Below are positions 34,786 to 43,354 of a DNA stretch of 64,000 nucleotides, piece by piece; the stretch's first letter is position 1, and each line of letters opens with the position of its first letter. Source of the stretch: Ignavibacterium sp. Its GTDB lineage: Bacteria > Bacteroidota > Ignavibacteria > Ignavibacteriales > Ignavibacteriaceae. The stretch is from NCBI RefSeq assembly GCF_025998815.1, contig NZ_AP026678.1, forward strand, positions 2,728,001 through 2,792,000, given 5' to 3'. The notes beneath the pieces were generated by a model. It had not been told where the DNA came from, searched no databases, and worked only from the letters and a program-made list of their open reading frames with translations. The translations under genes and the position numbers were made by a program.

Positions 34786-34792
34786 GATAAGA

Positions 34793-36148
34793 TTAAAGTG
34801 AAAGAATATCGTTGTAAACTATAAATGCCATTAAGAGGAGAAGCAAAACCATACCGACCTGCTGAATTGCAAGCTTAATCTTAACAGGAATTTCTTTTCC
34901 TATAATTGCTTCTACCACAATCATTACAAGATGTCCGCCATCCAAAACAGGGAAAGGCATTATATTAAGTATTGCCAGGCTTAAACTTAAAAGTGCAAGA
35001 AAATATAAGAAACTCGAGAGTCCACTGTCAGCAGATTTTGCTGCATATTGTGCAATCTTGATAGGTCCGCCAAATGCTTTTTTGAATTCGATATTGCCTG
35101 AGAAAACTTTACCAAGCATACTGAATGTTAAATCAGTCATCCTTACAATATCTAACCAACCATAATAAAATGATTCGAAGAAGCCATAAGTTTTGTAATG
35201 AACTTTTCCTGTGAATACTGTCCCAATTGCCACACCAATTTTACCTTCATTATTCGGAACAACAGCAAGCTGTGTTGTATCCTTGTCTCTCAGAACTTTT
35301 ACACTAATTTCACTTCCTTTATTTGATGAAATAATCTGAGTAACTTGTTTGGGTGTAAAAACAACTTCATCATTTACTGCAAGAAGAATGTCGTTTGATT
35401 TGAATCCGGCTTTTTCTGCCGGAGAATCTTTTAATACTTCACCAACAGCAGGTTTAACGCCTTCGGGCAAAAGAAAAGCTGCCTGAGTTTCATCATCCGG
35501 AATTTTATTTCTCGGTATCGTAAGTGAAATAGTTTCATTATTTCTCAGTAAAGAAATCCGAACATCTTCACCAAGTGTGTTAATAAAAATTTCATTTCTT
35601 ACATCTTCCCAATTATTGACTTCTTTACCATTTATACTCAGAATTTTATCTCCGCTCTTAAAACCGAGAGAGTCGGCAAGACTGTTAATTTCAACATAAG
35701 CTATTGTTGTTGTTTCTGTAAATGGTTTTCCCTGAAAGAAATTAGCACCCCAGAAAATCAACCAGGCAAGAAGTAAATTCATTATCACACCGGCAGTAAT
35801 AACAAATACTTTTGAAAGCAATGGTTTAGCACGAAATTCCCATGGCTGAGGAGGTCGATCAGCAAATTCTGCATCCATACTTTCGTCAACCATTCCGGCT
35901 ATTTTTACATAGCCACCAAGCGGAAGAAGACATAATCTGTAATCAGTATGACCTTCGCCATCAAAATCCTTTGGAAGTTCGCCAAAAGTAAATCCGGTTT
36001 TTCTGTTCCAGCCAAAAAGTCTTCTGCCAAATCCAATTGCAAAAACATCAGCACGCATTCCACTTAATTTGGCAGCAGCAAAATGACCAAATTCGTGAAT
36101 GAATACGAGTATTCCGATTGTTATTGCAAAATAAATTATATAATCCAT
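34793..36148 (-). CDS. rseP: RIP site-2 metalloprotease
   Basis: A 451-residue intramembrane zinc protease that cleaves anti-sigma factors or remnant signal peptides within the membrane. HEFGH (zinc ligands and catalytic Glu) is at residues 18-22 in the first helix; the third ligand is in MPFPVLDGGHL near residue 400. Two PDZ domains sit between (about 140-215 and 225-300: GFKSGDKILSINGKEV and GFKSNDILLAVNDEV). It directly follows dxr (19-base gap), the common neighbour order for this pair in bacteria. Confidence 0.95.
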   Translation of the reverse strand: MDYIIYFAITIGILVFIHEFGHFAAAKLSGMRADVFAIGFGRRLFGWNRKTGFTFGELPKDFDGEGHTDYRLCLLPLGGYVKIAGMVDESMDAEFADRPPQPWEFRAKPLLSKVFVITAGVIMNLLLAWLIFWGANFFQGKPFTETTTIAYVEINSLADSLGFKSGDKILSINGKEVNNWEDVRNEIFINTLGEDVRISLLRNNETISLTIPRNKIPDDETQAAFLLPEGVKPAVGEVLKDSPAEKAGFKSNDILLAVNDEVVFTPKQVTQIISSNKGSEISVKVLRDKDTTQLAVVPNNEGKIGVAIGTVFTGKVHYKTYGFFESFYYGWLDIVRMTDLTFSMLGKVFSGNIEFKKAFGGPIKIAQYAAKSADSGLSSFLYFLALLSLSLAILNIMPFPVLDGGHLVMIVVEAIIGKEIPVKIKLAIQQVGMVLLLLLMAFIVYNDILSL

Positions 36149-36167
36149 TAAAAGATGATCTCCTTAA

Positions 36168-37310
36168 CTAATTCAAAGTATTTACAAATTTGCGTGTTAA
36201 TTTATCACATTCGATGATAGTTTCAATATCAGGGTTCGAATGATTTTCAATTTTATTGAGCGCCGTATTGATAAACTTTGGTATATCTGAAAATTTAATT
36301 AATCCTTTCAAAAATTTATCAACAGCAACTTCATTTGCAGCGTTTAGAATACAAGGTGCTGTTCCACCGGTTTCAAGAACCTTATAAGCAAGTTTCAGAC
36401 ATTCAAATTTATCAAAGTCCGGTTCAAAGAAAGTCAGGTTATTGATCAGTGGAAGATCTGTCCTTACAAAATCATTCTCAAATCTTTCAGGAAAAGAAAG
36501 AGCATATTGAATTGGCAGTTTCATATCAGGTAAACCCATCTGAGCTTTTATAGAACCATCAACAAACTGAACCATTGAATGAATTATCGATTGCGGATGA
36601 ATTACAACATCAATTTTATCAAATGGTAATCCGAACAGCCAATGTGCTTCGATAACTTCAAGCCCTTTATTCATCATTGTTGCCGAATCAATTGTAATTT
36701 TGCTTCCCATCTTCCAATTCGGATGATTAAGTGCTTCATCAACAGTAACATTATCGAATACGGATTTGTCTTTGTTAAGAAAAGGTCCGCCGGAAGCAGT
36801 AAGAATTAGTTTTTCAACTTCCTTTAAATTTTCACCAATAAGACATTGATAAATTGCCGAGTGTTCTGAATCAACCGGAATAATTTCAGAGCCGTTTTCT
36901 GCTACCAGGCGAGTAACAATTTCTCCCGCAACAACAAGTGTTTCTTTATTAGCCAGTGCAATTCGTTTACCTCTTTTAATTGCTTCTAGAGTTGGAATCA
37001 ATCCTGCAAACCCAACCATTGCACCAATCAGAATATCAAAATCTTTGCTTTGGGCTACTTTAATTAGACCGGATTCGCCTGAGAAAATTTCAACTTTAGA
37101 ATTTAATATTTGAGATAATTCTTTAGCTTTTTGTTCGTCTTTTACGACAACGAATTCAGGATGGAATTCATCAATTTGCTCTTTTAGAACGGAAATGTTT
37201 GAATTAACCGTTAAACCCACGACTTCAAACTTATCGGGGAATTTCCGTATTACATTCAGAGCATTAACTCCAATAGAACCCGTAGAACCTAATATTAAAA
37301 CTTTCTTCAT
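36168..37310 (-). CDS. dxr: 1-deoxy-D-xylulose 5-phosphate reductoisomerase
   Basis: The second step of the MEP isoprenoid pathway: DXP plus NADPH to MEP. The NADPH motif GSTGSIG is at residues 8-14. Substrate and metal site motifs are present: ANKETLVVAG near 140-149, PVDSEHSAIYQ near 165-175 (metal-binding Asp and Glu), TASGGPF near 192-198, and NHPNWKMGSKITIDSATMMN near 213-232 with 'KGLEVIEAHWLF'. Its length (380) is normal. ispG of the same pathway lies at the right end of the window, so the route is present in this organism. Confidence 0.97.
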   Translation of the reverse strand: MKKVLILGSTGSIGVNALNVIRKFPDKFEVVGLTVNSNISVLKEQIDEFHPEFVVVKDEQKAKELSQILNSKVEIFSGESGLIKVAQSKDFDILIGAMVGFAGLIPTLEAIKRGKRIALANKETLVVAGEIVTRLVAENGSEIIPVDSEHSAIYQCLIGENLKEVEKLILTASGGPFLNKDKSVFDNVTVDEALNHPNWKMGSKITIDSATMMNKGLEVIEAHWLFGLPFDKIDVVIHPQSIIHSMVQFVDGSIKAQMGLPDMKLPIQYALSFPERFENDFVRTDLPLINNLTFFEPDFDKFECLKLAYKVLETGGTAPCILNAANEVAVDKFLKGLIKFSDIPKFINTALNKIENHSNPDIETIIECDKLTRKFVNTLN

Positions 37311-37466
37311 TTTCTAATAATTTAACATTGAAAAGTATCAAAGAATGCAAAGATTATCAATGTAATAGAGCAGGAGGACGATAAATAAAACAAAAAAATT
37401 ACTAAAAAATTCACTTTTTGTGATTCAAATTTCTGATTTAGAAAATGGAAGAAATATTACAACAAA

Positions 37467-37490
37467 AAGCCAGCTCCATTAAGCTGGCTT
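37467..37490 (-). terminator. Terminator of the VWA lipoprotein gene
   Basis: AAGCCAGCT (37467-37475) and AGCTGGCTT (37482-37490) form a perfect 9-base-pair stem with loop CCATTA. On the minus strand the T tract TTTGTTGTAATATTT follows. Confidence 0.85.
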
Positions 37491-37517
37491 CAAATCTGAT
37501 GAATGTTTATTGTGAAT

Positions 37518-38594
37518 TTAATAACTGATATTGTAAGTTCTTACACCATCGGCAGTGGAAGTATAAACTGTAATTTTAACAGTGTGGGCTTGTCCTGTTT
37601 TCGATGATACATATTCAACAAGATAGCTGTTTGCCAATGCACCGGCAACAGGCAAATCTCTCAGACTTAACCCTGCAGCATCATTTGGAATAAATTTAAT
37701 TGTTCCTCCAGTACATTTTGAAAGTTCCCAAGGACGTTCATTTGTGTTGCTCCAATATCCAGAGTAATAAGTTGAATCTTCACTGAATACGGTATGAACT
37801 GTGGCTTTTCCACCAAGCAGTGAACAGCCCATTGCATTATTCCACTCAGAACCATTTGATTGGGTTGGTTCATCAGTAAAATTAATGAATACTCTTTGTG
37901 CGCCTGATCTCCAGGCATAAACACTATCAGCGAATATTGCTGCAATTACTCCATTTTCTCCTGTTGGATATCCAAAAAGATAAGCACGATTTGTTAGAGA
38001 AGCACTGTCAGCTCCGGAAAAGTTATATGTTCTATAGGTACCCGTTGATCTGTTGAGATAATTACTTAAAGTTTGAGCATTTGTAAAATTAATTCCACCA
38101 TTAACTCCGTAGTCATAACCAACTACAGCAAATTTTGCATCCAGTCCATTTGCCTGCAGAAAATTTGCAAAATCAATAATACTTGCTGCAACTGAATCTG
38201 CTTCTTCATCCATACTACCTGAATTATCTACGAGGAATACAATATCAGCCTTCAGTACAGTTCCCGAACCAACTTTTGTTACTTTTAATCCTTTAACAAC
38301 TCCGTCCTCTTCGACAAAAATAGATGAACTTTGTGGGTTGCTAACATTATATGCAATATTCAATGGTTGATTTGTTGCTGGATCTAACAAACCTAATAAA
38401 TTGATTTGTATTCTATTTCCAACCGGATTAAATGTTGCTGTGGGTAAAACATTGTTTTTAGTGGGTGCTGGAACATTTACACCAGATGGGTCGGGCGGAA
38501 TGTCGGAATTCATATTTTCATTTTTATCAGAATCGCAGGAAACTATGAAAATAGATAACAAAATTGCAAAAGCGAGTAAAAAGAATTTTTTCAT
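37518..38594 (-). CDS. VWA-domain lipoprotein
   Basis: A 358-residue lipoprotein: MKKFFLLAFAILLSIFIVSC ends in a lipobox with Cys20. A Pro/Asn-rich spacer follows (about 25-60). A beta domain near 60-115 precedes a von Willebrand factor A domain (about 118-300) whose MIDAS begins FLVDNSGSMDEEADS (D-x-S-x-S). A later DEPT-containing segment probably supplies the remaining metal ligands. Metal-dependent protein binding at the outer membrane is expected. No partner (such as a MoxR ATPase) is adjacent. A terminator follows the gene, so it is a single unit. Confidence 0.85.
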   Translation of the reverse strand: MKKFFLLAFAILLSIFIVSCDSDKNENMNSDIPPDPSGVNVPAPTKNNVLPTATFNPVGNRIQINLLGLLDPATNQPLNIAYNVSNPQSSSIFVEEDGVVKGLKVTKVGSGTVLKADIVFLVDNSGSMDEEADSVAASIIDFANFLQANGLDAKFAVVGYDYGVNGGINFTNAQTLSNYLNRSTGTYRTYNFSGADSASLTNRAYLFGYPTGENGVIAAIFADSVYAWRSGAQRVFINFTDEPTQSNGSEWNNAMGCSLLGGKATVHTVFSEDSTYYSGYWSNTNERPWELSKCTGGTIKFIPNDAAGLSLRDLPVAGALANSYLVEYVSSKTGQAHTVKITVYTSTADGVRTYNISY

Positions 38595-38696
38595 TTTTGA
38601 GCCTCTATGATGGTTAGTGAATAAGTAATTTACAATACAACCCCAATATAATGCTTATCATTCATTTAGACTATCTTTAATAAGATTTTTTTACAC

Positions 38697-38724
38697 TTGA
38701 TAGCAAACAAAGAATTTATATTTT
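38697..38724 (+). promoter_or_regulatory. Promoter close to the start of the TPR gene
   Basis: TTGATA (38697-38702) and TATTTT (38719-38724) with 16 bases between; the overlapping TATATTTT also fits TAnnTTT. The ATG at 38731 is 6 bases beyond, so transcription would begin at or near the start codon. Confidence 0.35.
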
Positions 38725-38730
38725 ACTGAT

Positions 38731-40584
38731 ATGAAGAAAATATTATTCATCCTTTTTTGTTGCATCAATCTCGTTGCTCAGCATAACCCTTTTGATGCAA
38801 ATCAGTTTATGCTTGCCGAAGCTTACGAGCAGCAGGGTAATTATTCAAAAGCTATCGAAATAATTGAACAGCTTTATAGTAAGGATACCCAAAATCCAAA
38901 TTATTTTAACAAACTTGTAAATCTTTATATCACCTCAAAAAATTATAACGCAGCAATTTCTTTGCTCGAGTCAAGAATAAAAATGTATCCTCAGGATCCT
39001 AATAATTTTGGTCAGCTTGGTTCTGTTTACTATATGATGGGTGATTATAAAAAAGCAAAAGAAGTCTGGGAAATTCCTCTTTCCAAAGCAAACAGAAACA
39101 GCATTAATTTCAGAGTTATTGCAAATTATGCAATTGAAAGAAGAGCATTTGAAACTGCAATTGAAATATTAAACCGAGGAAAGAAAGAATCAGAAGATCC
39201 TACATTGTATGCTTTTGACTTAGGTGAATTGTATTCACTAACTATGCAATATGAAAATGCAACGAAAGAATATTGTGAATTGCTTAAAAAAAATCCCGGA
39301 CTTTATTCAACAGTGGAAGCAAAGATTTTTTCTTTTATTAATAAACCCGAAGCGTTAAAGCCAACTATTAAAGTTGTATCGGAATATCAATCTCAGGATG
39401 TTTCCTTCAAACTATTGCTTGCAAAACTGATGGTCGAAAACAAAGAATTTGACAAAGCATTTGAGCTTTATGTTGATGTGGACAAAGCCCGGAATTCAGG
39501 CGGTCAACTTCTGCTTGATTATGCAAACTTCTTACTGAATGAAGAAAACTTTCAGCTTGCTAAAGATGTTTTTGAATATGTAATTAAAAACTTTCCGGAA
39601 TCTAAACTAATTGCTAATGCCAAACTTGGGTTGACTAAAACACTCGAGTTAATTGTTCTTCAGGAATTCAGAAAAAATAATCCTGAGTGGAAGACATTTT
39701 ATTCATCAACATATTTGAGTGAAGAAAAAACCCGGAAAATTCTTTCGGCTTATAAAGAGGTAGCCGATTTATACAAGCATTCTGAAATTGCAATCGAAGC
39801 AAGATATCGTTCTGCACTGATTCTTTTTTATGTGAACAACAAACCTGAAAAAGCAATAGAGCAATTAAATGAAATTGTAAATCTTTATCCGACTTCAACA
39901 TATTTTCCAAAAGCGCTAATTGAGTTGGGAAACATCTATCTTCAAACTGGTCAGGTTGAAATTGCAAAAGAAAAATATCTTACAGCGCAAAACAGTAACC
40001 GGGTTTTTGAAGATGATAGAAACATTGCATCACTTCAGTTATCCAAAATTCTGGCATCCGAAGGAAATTTTAATTCAGCAATTGAAGCACTGAAGAAGGT
40101 TACATTAAATACTAAGAATGATTTAACTAATGATGCACTGGAATTTTCACTTATATTGAACACAGCAAAGAATGATTCGTCTAACCTTGTGAAATTTTGT
40201 AAAGCTGAAATTTTTACCGAGCAGAAAAATTTTACAACAGCTAAAAATCTTTATGAAGAAATAGCGCTTAATCCACAGGCATTTGTTCTTCATTCAATCT
40301 GCAAATTACGAAGTGCAGAAATGGAAATGGCCTTGAATAATTATCCGGAAGCATTAAAGAAATTGGGTGCAATTGTTGATGAGGAAGAGAAAAACATATA
40401 TTCTGACAAAGCTTTATATTTGACAGCAAAAATCTATGAATATGGAATAGTTGATTTTTCAAAGGCGATAGATTCATATCAGAAACTACTTGCCAGGTTT
40501 CCGAAATCAATCTATCTTGATGAAGCCAGAGAAAGAATTCAGCATCTAAGAGAAAAAATGAAGGAAGGTAAAACTGATGTCTAA
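38731..40584 (+). CDS. Periplasmic tetratricopeptide-repeat protein
   Basis: A 617-residue exported helical-repeat protein. The signal peptide is short ([17 protein letters not shown]). TPR units cover almost the whole chain, for example [20 protein letters not shown] near 28-47, [20 protein letters not shown] near 99-118, and [20 protein letters not shown] near 395-414. Such proteins are scaffolds; late repeats resemble YbgF/BamD-type envelope TPRs, but no specific assignment is possible. No clear Shine-Dalgarno site precedes the ATG. The 3' end overlaps clpX by 8 bases. Confidence 0.85.
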   Translation: MKKILFILFCCINLVAQHNPFDANQFMLAEAYEQQGNYSKAIEIIEQLYSKDTQNPNYFNKLVNLYITSKNYNAAISLLESRIKMYPQDPNNFGQLGSVYYMMGDYKKAKEVWEIPLSKANRNSINFRVIANYAIERRAFETAIEILNRGKKESEDPTLYAFDLGELYSLTMQYENATKEYCELLKKNPGLYSTVEAKIFSFINKPEALKPTIKVVSEYQSQDVSFKLLLAKLMVENKEFDKAFELYVDVDKARNSGGQLLLDYANFLLNEENFQLAKDVFEYVIKNFPESKLIANAKLGLTKTLELIVLQEFRKNNPEWKTFYSSTYLSEEKTRKILSAYKEVADLYKHSEIAIEARYRSALILFYVNNKPEKAIEQLNEIVNLYPTSTYFPKALIELGNIYLQTGQVEIAKEKYLTAQNSNRVFEDDRNIASLQLSKILASEGNFNSAIEALKKVTLNTKNDLTNDALEFSLILNTAKNDSSNLVKFCKAEIFTEQKNFTTAKNLYEEIALNPQAFVLHSICKLRSAEMEMALNNYPEALKKLGAIVDEEEKNIYSDKALYLTAKIYEYGIVDFSKAIDSYQKLLARFPKSIYLDEARERIQHLREKMKEGKTDV

Positions 40585-41839
40585 AAAACCAGGAAATAAA
40601 ATAATCAAATGTTCATTTTGCGGAAGAGATAGTAGTGAAGTAAATAGTCTCATCGCAGGTCCTGATGTTTATATCTGTGATATTTGTGTGCAAAGCAGTG
40701 TAGATATTCTGAAAACAAATCTTGCTGCTTATAACAATAACAATTCATATTACAAAACTCCGAAGTGGAGTTATCATACACCGGCAACAATTAAAAAAGC
40801 TCTTGATGATTATGTAATCGGTCAGGAAAGAGCAAAGAAAATTCTTTCCGTTGCAGTTTATAATCATTATAAAAGAATAACCTCAAGAAACAGTTTCTTT
40901 GAACTCGATGATGTTGAAATCGAAAAGAGCAACATTCTTTTAATAGGACCAACAGGAGTTGGAAAAACCTTACTTGCACAAACACTTGCAAAAATACTTG
41001 ATGTTCCTTTTGCAATAGCAGATGCAACAACTCTTACAGAAGCAGGTTATGTTGGCGATGATGTTGAAACTGTTTTGGTTCATTTACTTCAGGCAGCAGA
41101 TTATAATCTTGAAAGAGCTCAGAAGGGTATTGTTTACATTGATGAGATTGATAAGATTGCACGAAAGAGTGAAAGCACTTCAATTACCAGAGATGTTTCA
41201 GGTGAGGGTGTTCAACAGGCACTTCTTAAAATACTGGAAGGAACGATTGCGGGAATTCCACCAAAAGGCGGAAGAAAACATCCCGAACAAAGTCTGATTA
41301 ATCTGAACACAAAAAATATTCTCTTTATTGTCGGTGGTGCGTTTGAAGGTATTGATAAAATTATTGCCAAACGAATTAACAAAAATAAAATGGGCTTCAA
41401 TGCTGATGTAAAGAAAAACATTGAAGAGGAAGATTTACTGCCGTTTATTCAACCTGAAGACTTACTGCGGTTTGGTCTTATTCCGGAACTAATCGGAAGA
41501 TTACCTATTATCGCTCCACTTCATCCTTTAAGTCCGGAAGCGTTCAAGAGCATTCTTACCGAACCTAAGAATGCGATTATAAAACAGTACAAAAAACTTT
41601 TTGCTATGGAAGGAATTGATCTGGAGTTTGATCCTTTTGCACTTGAAGCGATTGTCAAAAAAGCCATCGAAAGGAAAACGGGTGCAAGAGCATTACGTTC
41701 AATTGTTGAGGAGTTTATGCTCGATATTATGTACGAGCTTCCGAATAAAAAGCATGTTGAAAAGTGTATCATAACCCGTGATGTAGTAGAAAATGGTGCT
41801 GAACCCATTTATATTAAAGCTGATGCAAAGTCTGCTTAA
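40577..41839 (+). CDS. clpX: ATP-dependent Clp protease ATP-binding subunit ClpX
   Basis: A 420-residue AAA+ unfoldase that feeds substrates to ClpP. The N-terminal zinc-binding domain has Cys12, 15, 34 and 37. The AAA+ core has Walker A GPTGVGKT near 122-129, pore loop GYVGDDVE near 156-163, Walker [12 protein letters not shown] near 182-192 and sensor/arginine region [11 protein letters not shown] near 304-314. [20 protein letters not shown] is the C-terminal helical domain. The IGF-like loop for ClpP binding is the segment [11 protein letters not shown]. The start overlaps the TPR gene by 8 bases, unlike the usual clpP-clpX arrangement; clpP is not in the window. Confidence 0.96.
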   Translation: MSKKPGNKIIKCSFCGRDSSEVNSLIAGPDVYICDICVQSSVDILKTNLAAYNNNNSYYKTPKWSYHTPATIKKALDDYVIGQERAKKILSVAVYNHYKRITSRNSFFELDDVEIEKSNILLIGPTGVGKTLLAQTLAKILDVPFAIADATTLTEAGYVGDDVETVLVHLLQAADYNLERAQKGIVYIDEIDKIARKSESTSITRDVSGEGVQQALLKILEGTIAGIPPKGGRKHPEQSLINLNTKNILFIVGGAFEGIDKIIAKRINKNKMGFNADVKKNIEEEDLLPFIQPEDLLRFGLIPELIGRLPIIAPLHPLSPEAFKSILTEPKNAIIKQYKKLFAMEGIDLEFDPFALEAIVKKAIERKTGARALRSIVEEFMLDIMYELPNKKHVEKCIITRDVVENGAEPIYIKADAKSA

Positions 41840-41914
41840 TAATTTTTTGTGAGCTGTCTGATTAAGTTAATTTAATTTTTAAGTGAATGAATCAAATTGT
41901 GTTTTAAATTTAAT

Positions 41915-41945
41915 CTGTCAGTCCGAGCTAGTCGAAGACTGACAG
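41915..41945. repeat. Palindromic element CTGTCAGTC/GACTGACAG
   Basis: A perfect 9-base inverted repeat around a 13-base centre (CGAGCTAGTCGAA) in the gap between clpX and the next gene. The outward reading (TCAGTCCGAGCTAGTCGAAG) looks like a dispersed repeat of the type seen in Bacteroidota-group genomes. No T tract follows, so it is not a classic terminator. Confidence 0.6.
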
Positions 41946-41982
41946 TGTTAAATTGAAATGACAGCCAATTTCTTTAATATTT

Positions 41983-43242
41983 ATGAAAATTACCCAGATA
42001 ATCTCCGCTTTAATTTTAATTTCATCTTTTTCTTTTCCACAAGGAAAAATTTTTATTCCTATGGATTTACAACAAACCGATCATCTCAAAGCTTATGGAA
42101 TAACTTATCACGCATTGGAAAAAGGTTATAAAGCCGATTGGTTACTGAATTACCGCGGCGGCTCGTTTCTTATAGATTACTCAAATGAAATCGCAACTGA
42201 ATGCCTGGTTGAAGGAGTTTATTCGGAAAATATTTCAATGTCGGATGCAAGCGCAATCTATGCAGAAATTCAAAGTGAAGATAACAATATGGATGTTGTA
42301 AGATTAGAAAAAGCTCCAAAGATAGCTGTTTATGTTCCGCCAGGATTTCAACCCTGGGATGATGCAGTTACTCTTGTGCTCGAATATGCAAAAGTACCGT
42401 ATGAAAAAATCTGGAATGATGAAATCCTGCGTGGTGATTTATCAAAGTATGACTGGTTGCATCTTCATCACGAAGATTTTACAGGACAGTATGGAAAGTT
42501 TTATGCTAGTTTCAGCAATGCTCAATGGTATATAGATCAGCAAATCGCTTATGAAAATAATGCAAAGAAGAACGGTTTTAAGAAAGTTTCTGAAATGATG
42601 AAAGAAGTCGCAAGAACAATTAAATCTTATGTCGGGCAGGGAGGATTTCTCTTTGCAATGTGCAGCGCAACTGATTCTTATGATATTGCTCTTGCAGCCG
42701 AGAATGTTGATATATGTGCTCAAATGTATGATGGTGATCCTGCAGACCCTCAGGCACAGTCAAAACTTGATTACAGCAAGACGCTTGCATTTACAAATTT
42801 CAAACTTGAAATGAATCCTTATGTTTATGAGTATAGTGATATTGACATCCAACCATTAGAAGTTGGTAATATGGAAAATGATTATTTCACTTTGTTTGAA
42901 TTCTCAGCCAAATATGATCCTGTGCCGACGATGTTGACACAAAATCATGTGAATGTAATTCGTGGGTTTATGGGTCAGACAACAATGTTCAGAAAAAATC
43001 TTATTAAAAATTCTGTTACAATACTTGCTGAACGACAGGGAACTGACCAGGTTAAATACATTCACGGAAATTTCGGAAGAGGATTTTTTACTTTCTACGG
43101 TGGACACGATCCTGAAGATTATCAACACGCTGTTGGAGATCCGCCAACTGATTTAAATCTTTATAAAAACTCACCCGGTTACAGATTAATATTAAACAAT
43201 ATTTTATTCCCCGCAGCAACAAAGAAAAAACAGAAAACTTGA
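41983..43242 (+). CDS. Conserved secreted protein (commonly labelled 'asparagine synthetase B')
   Basis: A 419-residue protein with a signal peptide to about residue 19 (SSFSFPQ). The mature protein starts GKIFIPMDLQQTDHLKAYGI and contains LLNYRGGSF, APKIAVYVPPGFQPWDDAVT, LHLHHEDFTGQYGKF, GGFLFAMCSATDS and FYGGHDPEDYQHAVGDP, ending KKKQKT. From memory these blocks are nearly invariant in a Bacteroidota family that databases call asparagine synthetase B. I see no synthetase ATP motif or N-terminal Cys nucleophile, and it is exported, so that name is doubtful. The FAMCSA block and the His/Asp-rich motif recall class I glutamine-amidotransferase-like folds. Function is unknown. Confidence 0.75.
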   Translation: MKITQIISALILISSFSFPQGKIFIPMDLQQTDHLKAYGITYHALEKGYKADWLLNYRGGSFLIDYSNEIATECLVEGVYSENISMSDASAIYAEIQSEDNNMDVVRLEKAPKIAVYVPPGFQPWDDAVTLVLEYAKVPYEKIWNDEILRGDLSKYDWLHLHHEDFTGQYGKFYASFSNAQWYIDQQIAYENNAKKNGFKKVSEMMKEVARTIKSYVGQGGFLFAMCSATDSYDIALAAENVDICAQMYDGDPADPQAQSKLDYSKTLAFTNFKLEMNPYVYEYSDIDIQPLEVGNMENDYFTLFEFSAKYDPVPTMLTQNHVNVIRGFMGQTTMFRKNLIKNSVTILAERQGTDQVKYIHGNFGRGFFTFYGGHDPEDYQHAVGDPPTDLNLYKNSPGYRLILNNILFPAATKKKQKT

Positions 43243-43294
43243 GTTAGTTTTTATTTACTAAGATTCAGGGCATAATAATTTTTAAATTAAATTC

Positions 43295-43325
43295 TTGCTA
43301 ACTAAAATCCCATTTCATAATTTTA
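43295..43325 (+). promoter_or_regulatory. Probable promoter of the six-gene propeller/TIGR03790 operon
   Basis: TTG (43295-43297), 20 bases, then TAATTTTA (43318-43325), one mismatch from TAnnTTTG. The AAAGGAG site and the ATG at 43355 follow. No other promoter-like gap exists until 55889. Confidence 0.4.
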
Positions 43326-43354
43326 TTTAAGCTAATCACCAAAGGAGAGCAGTA

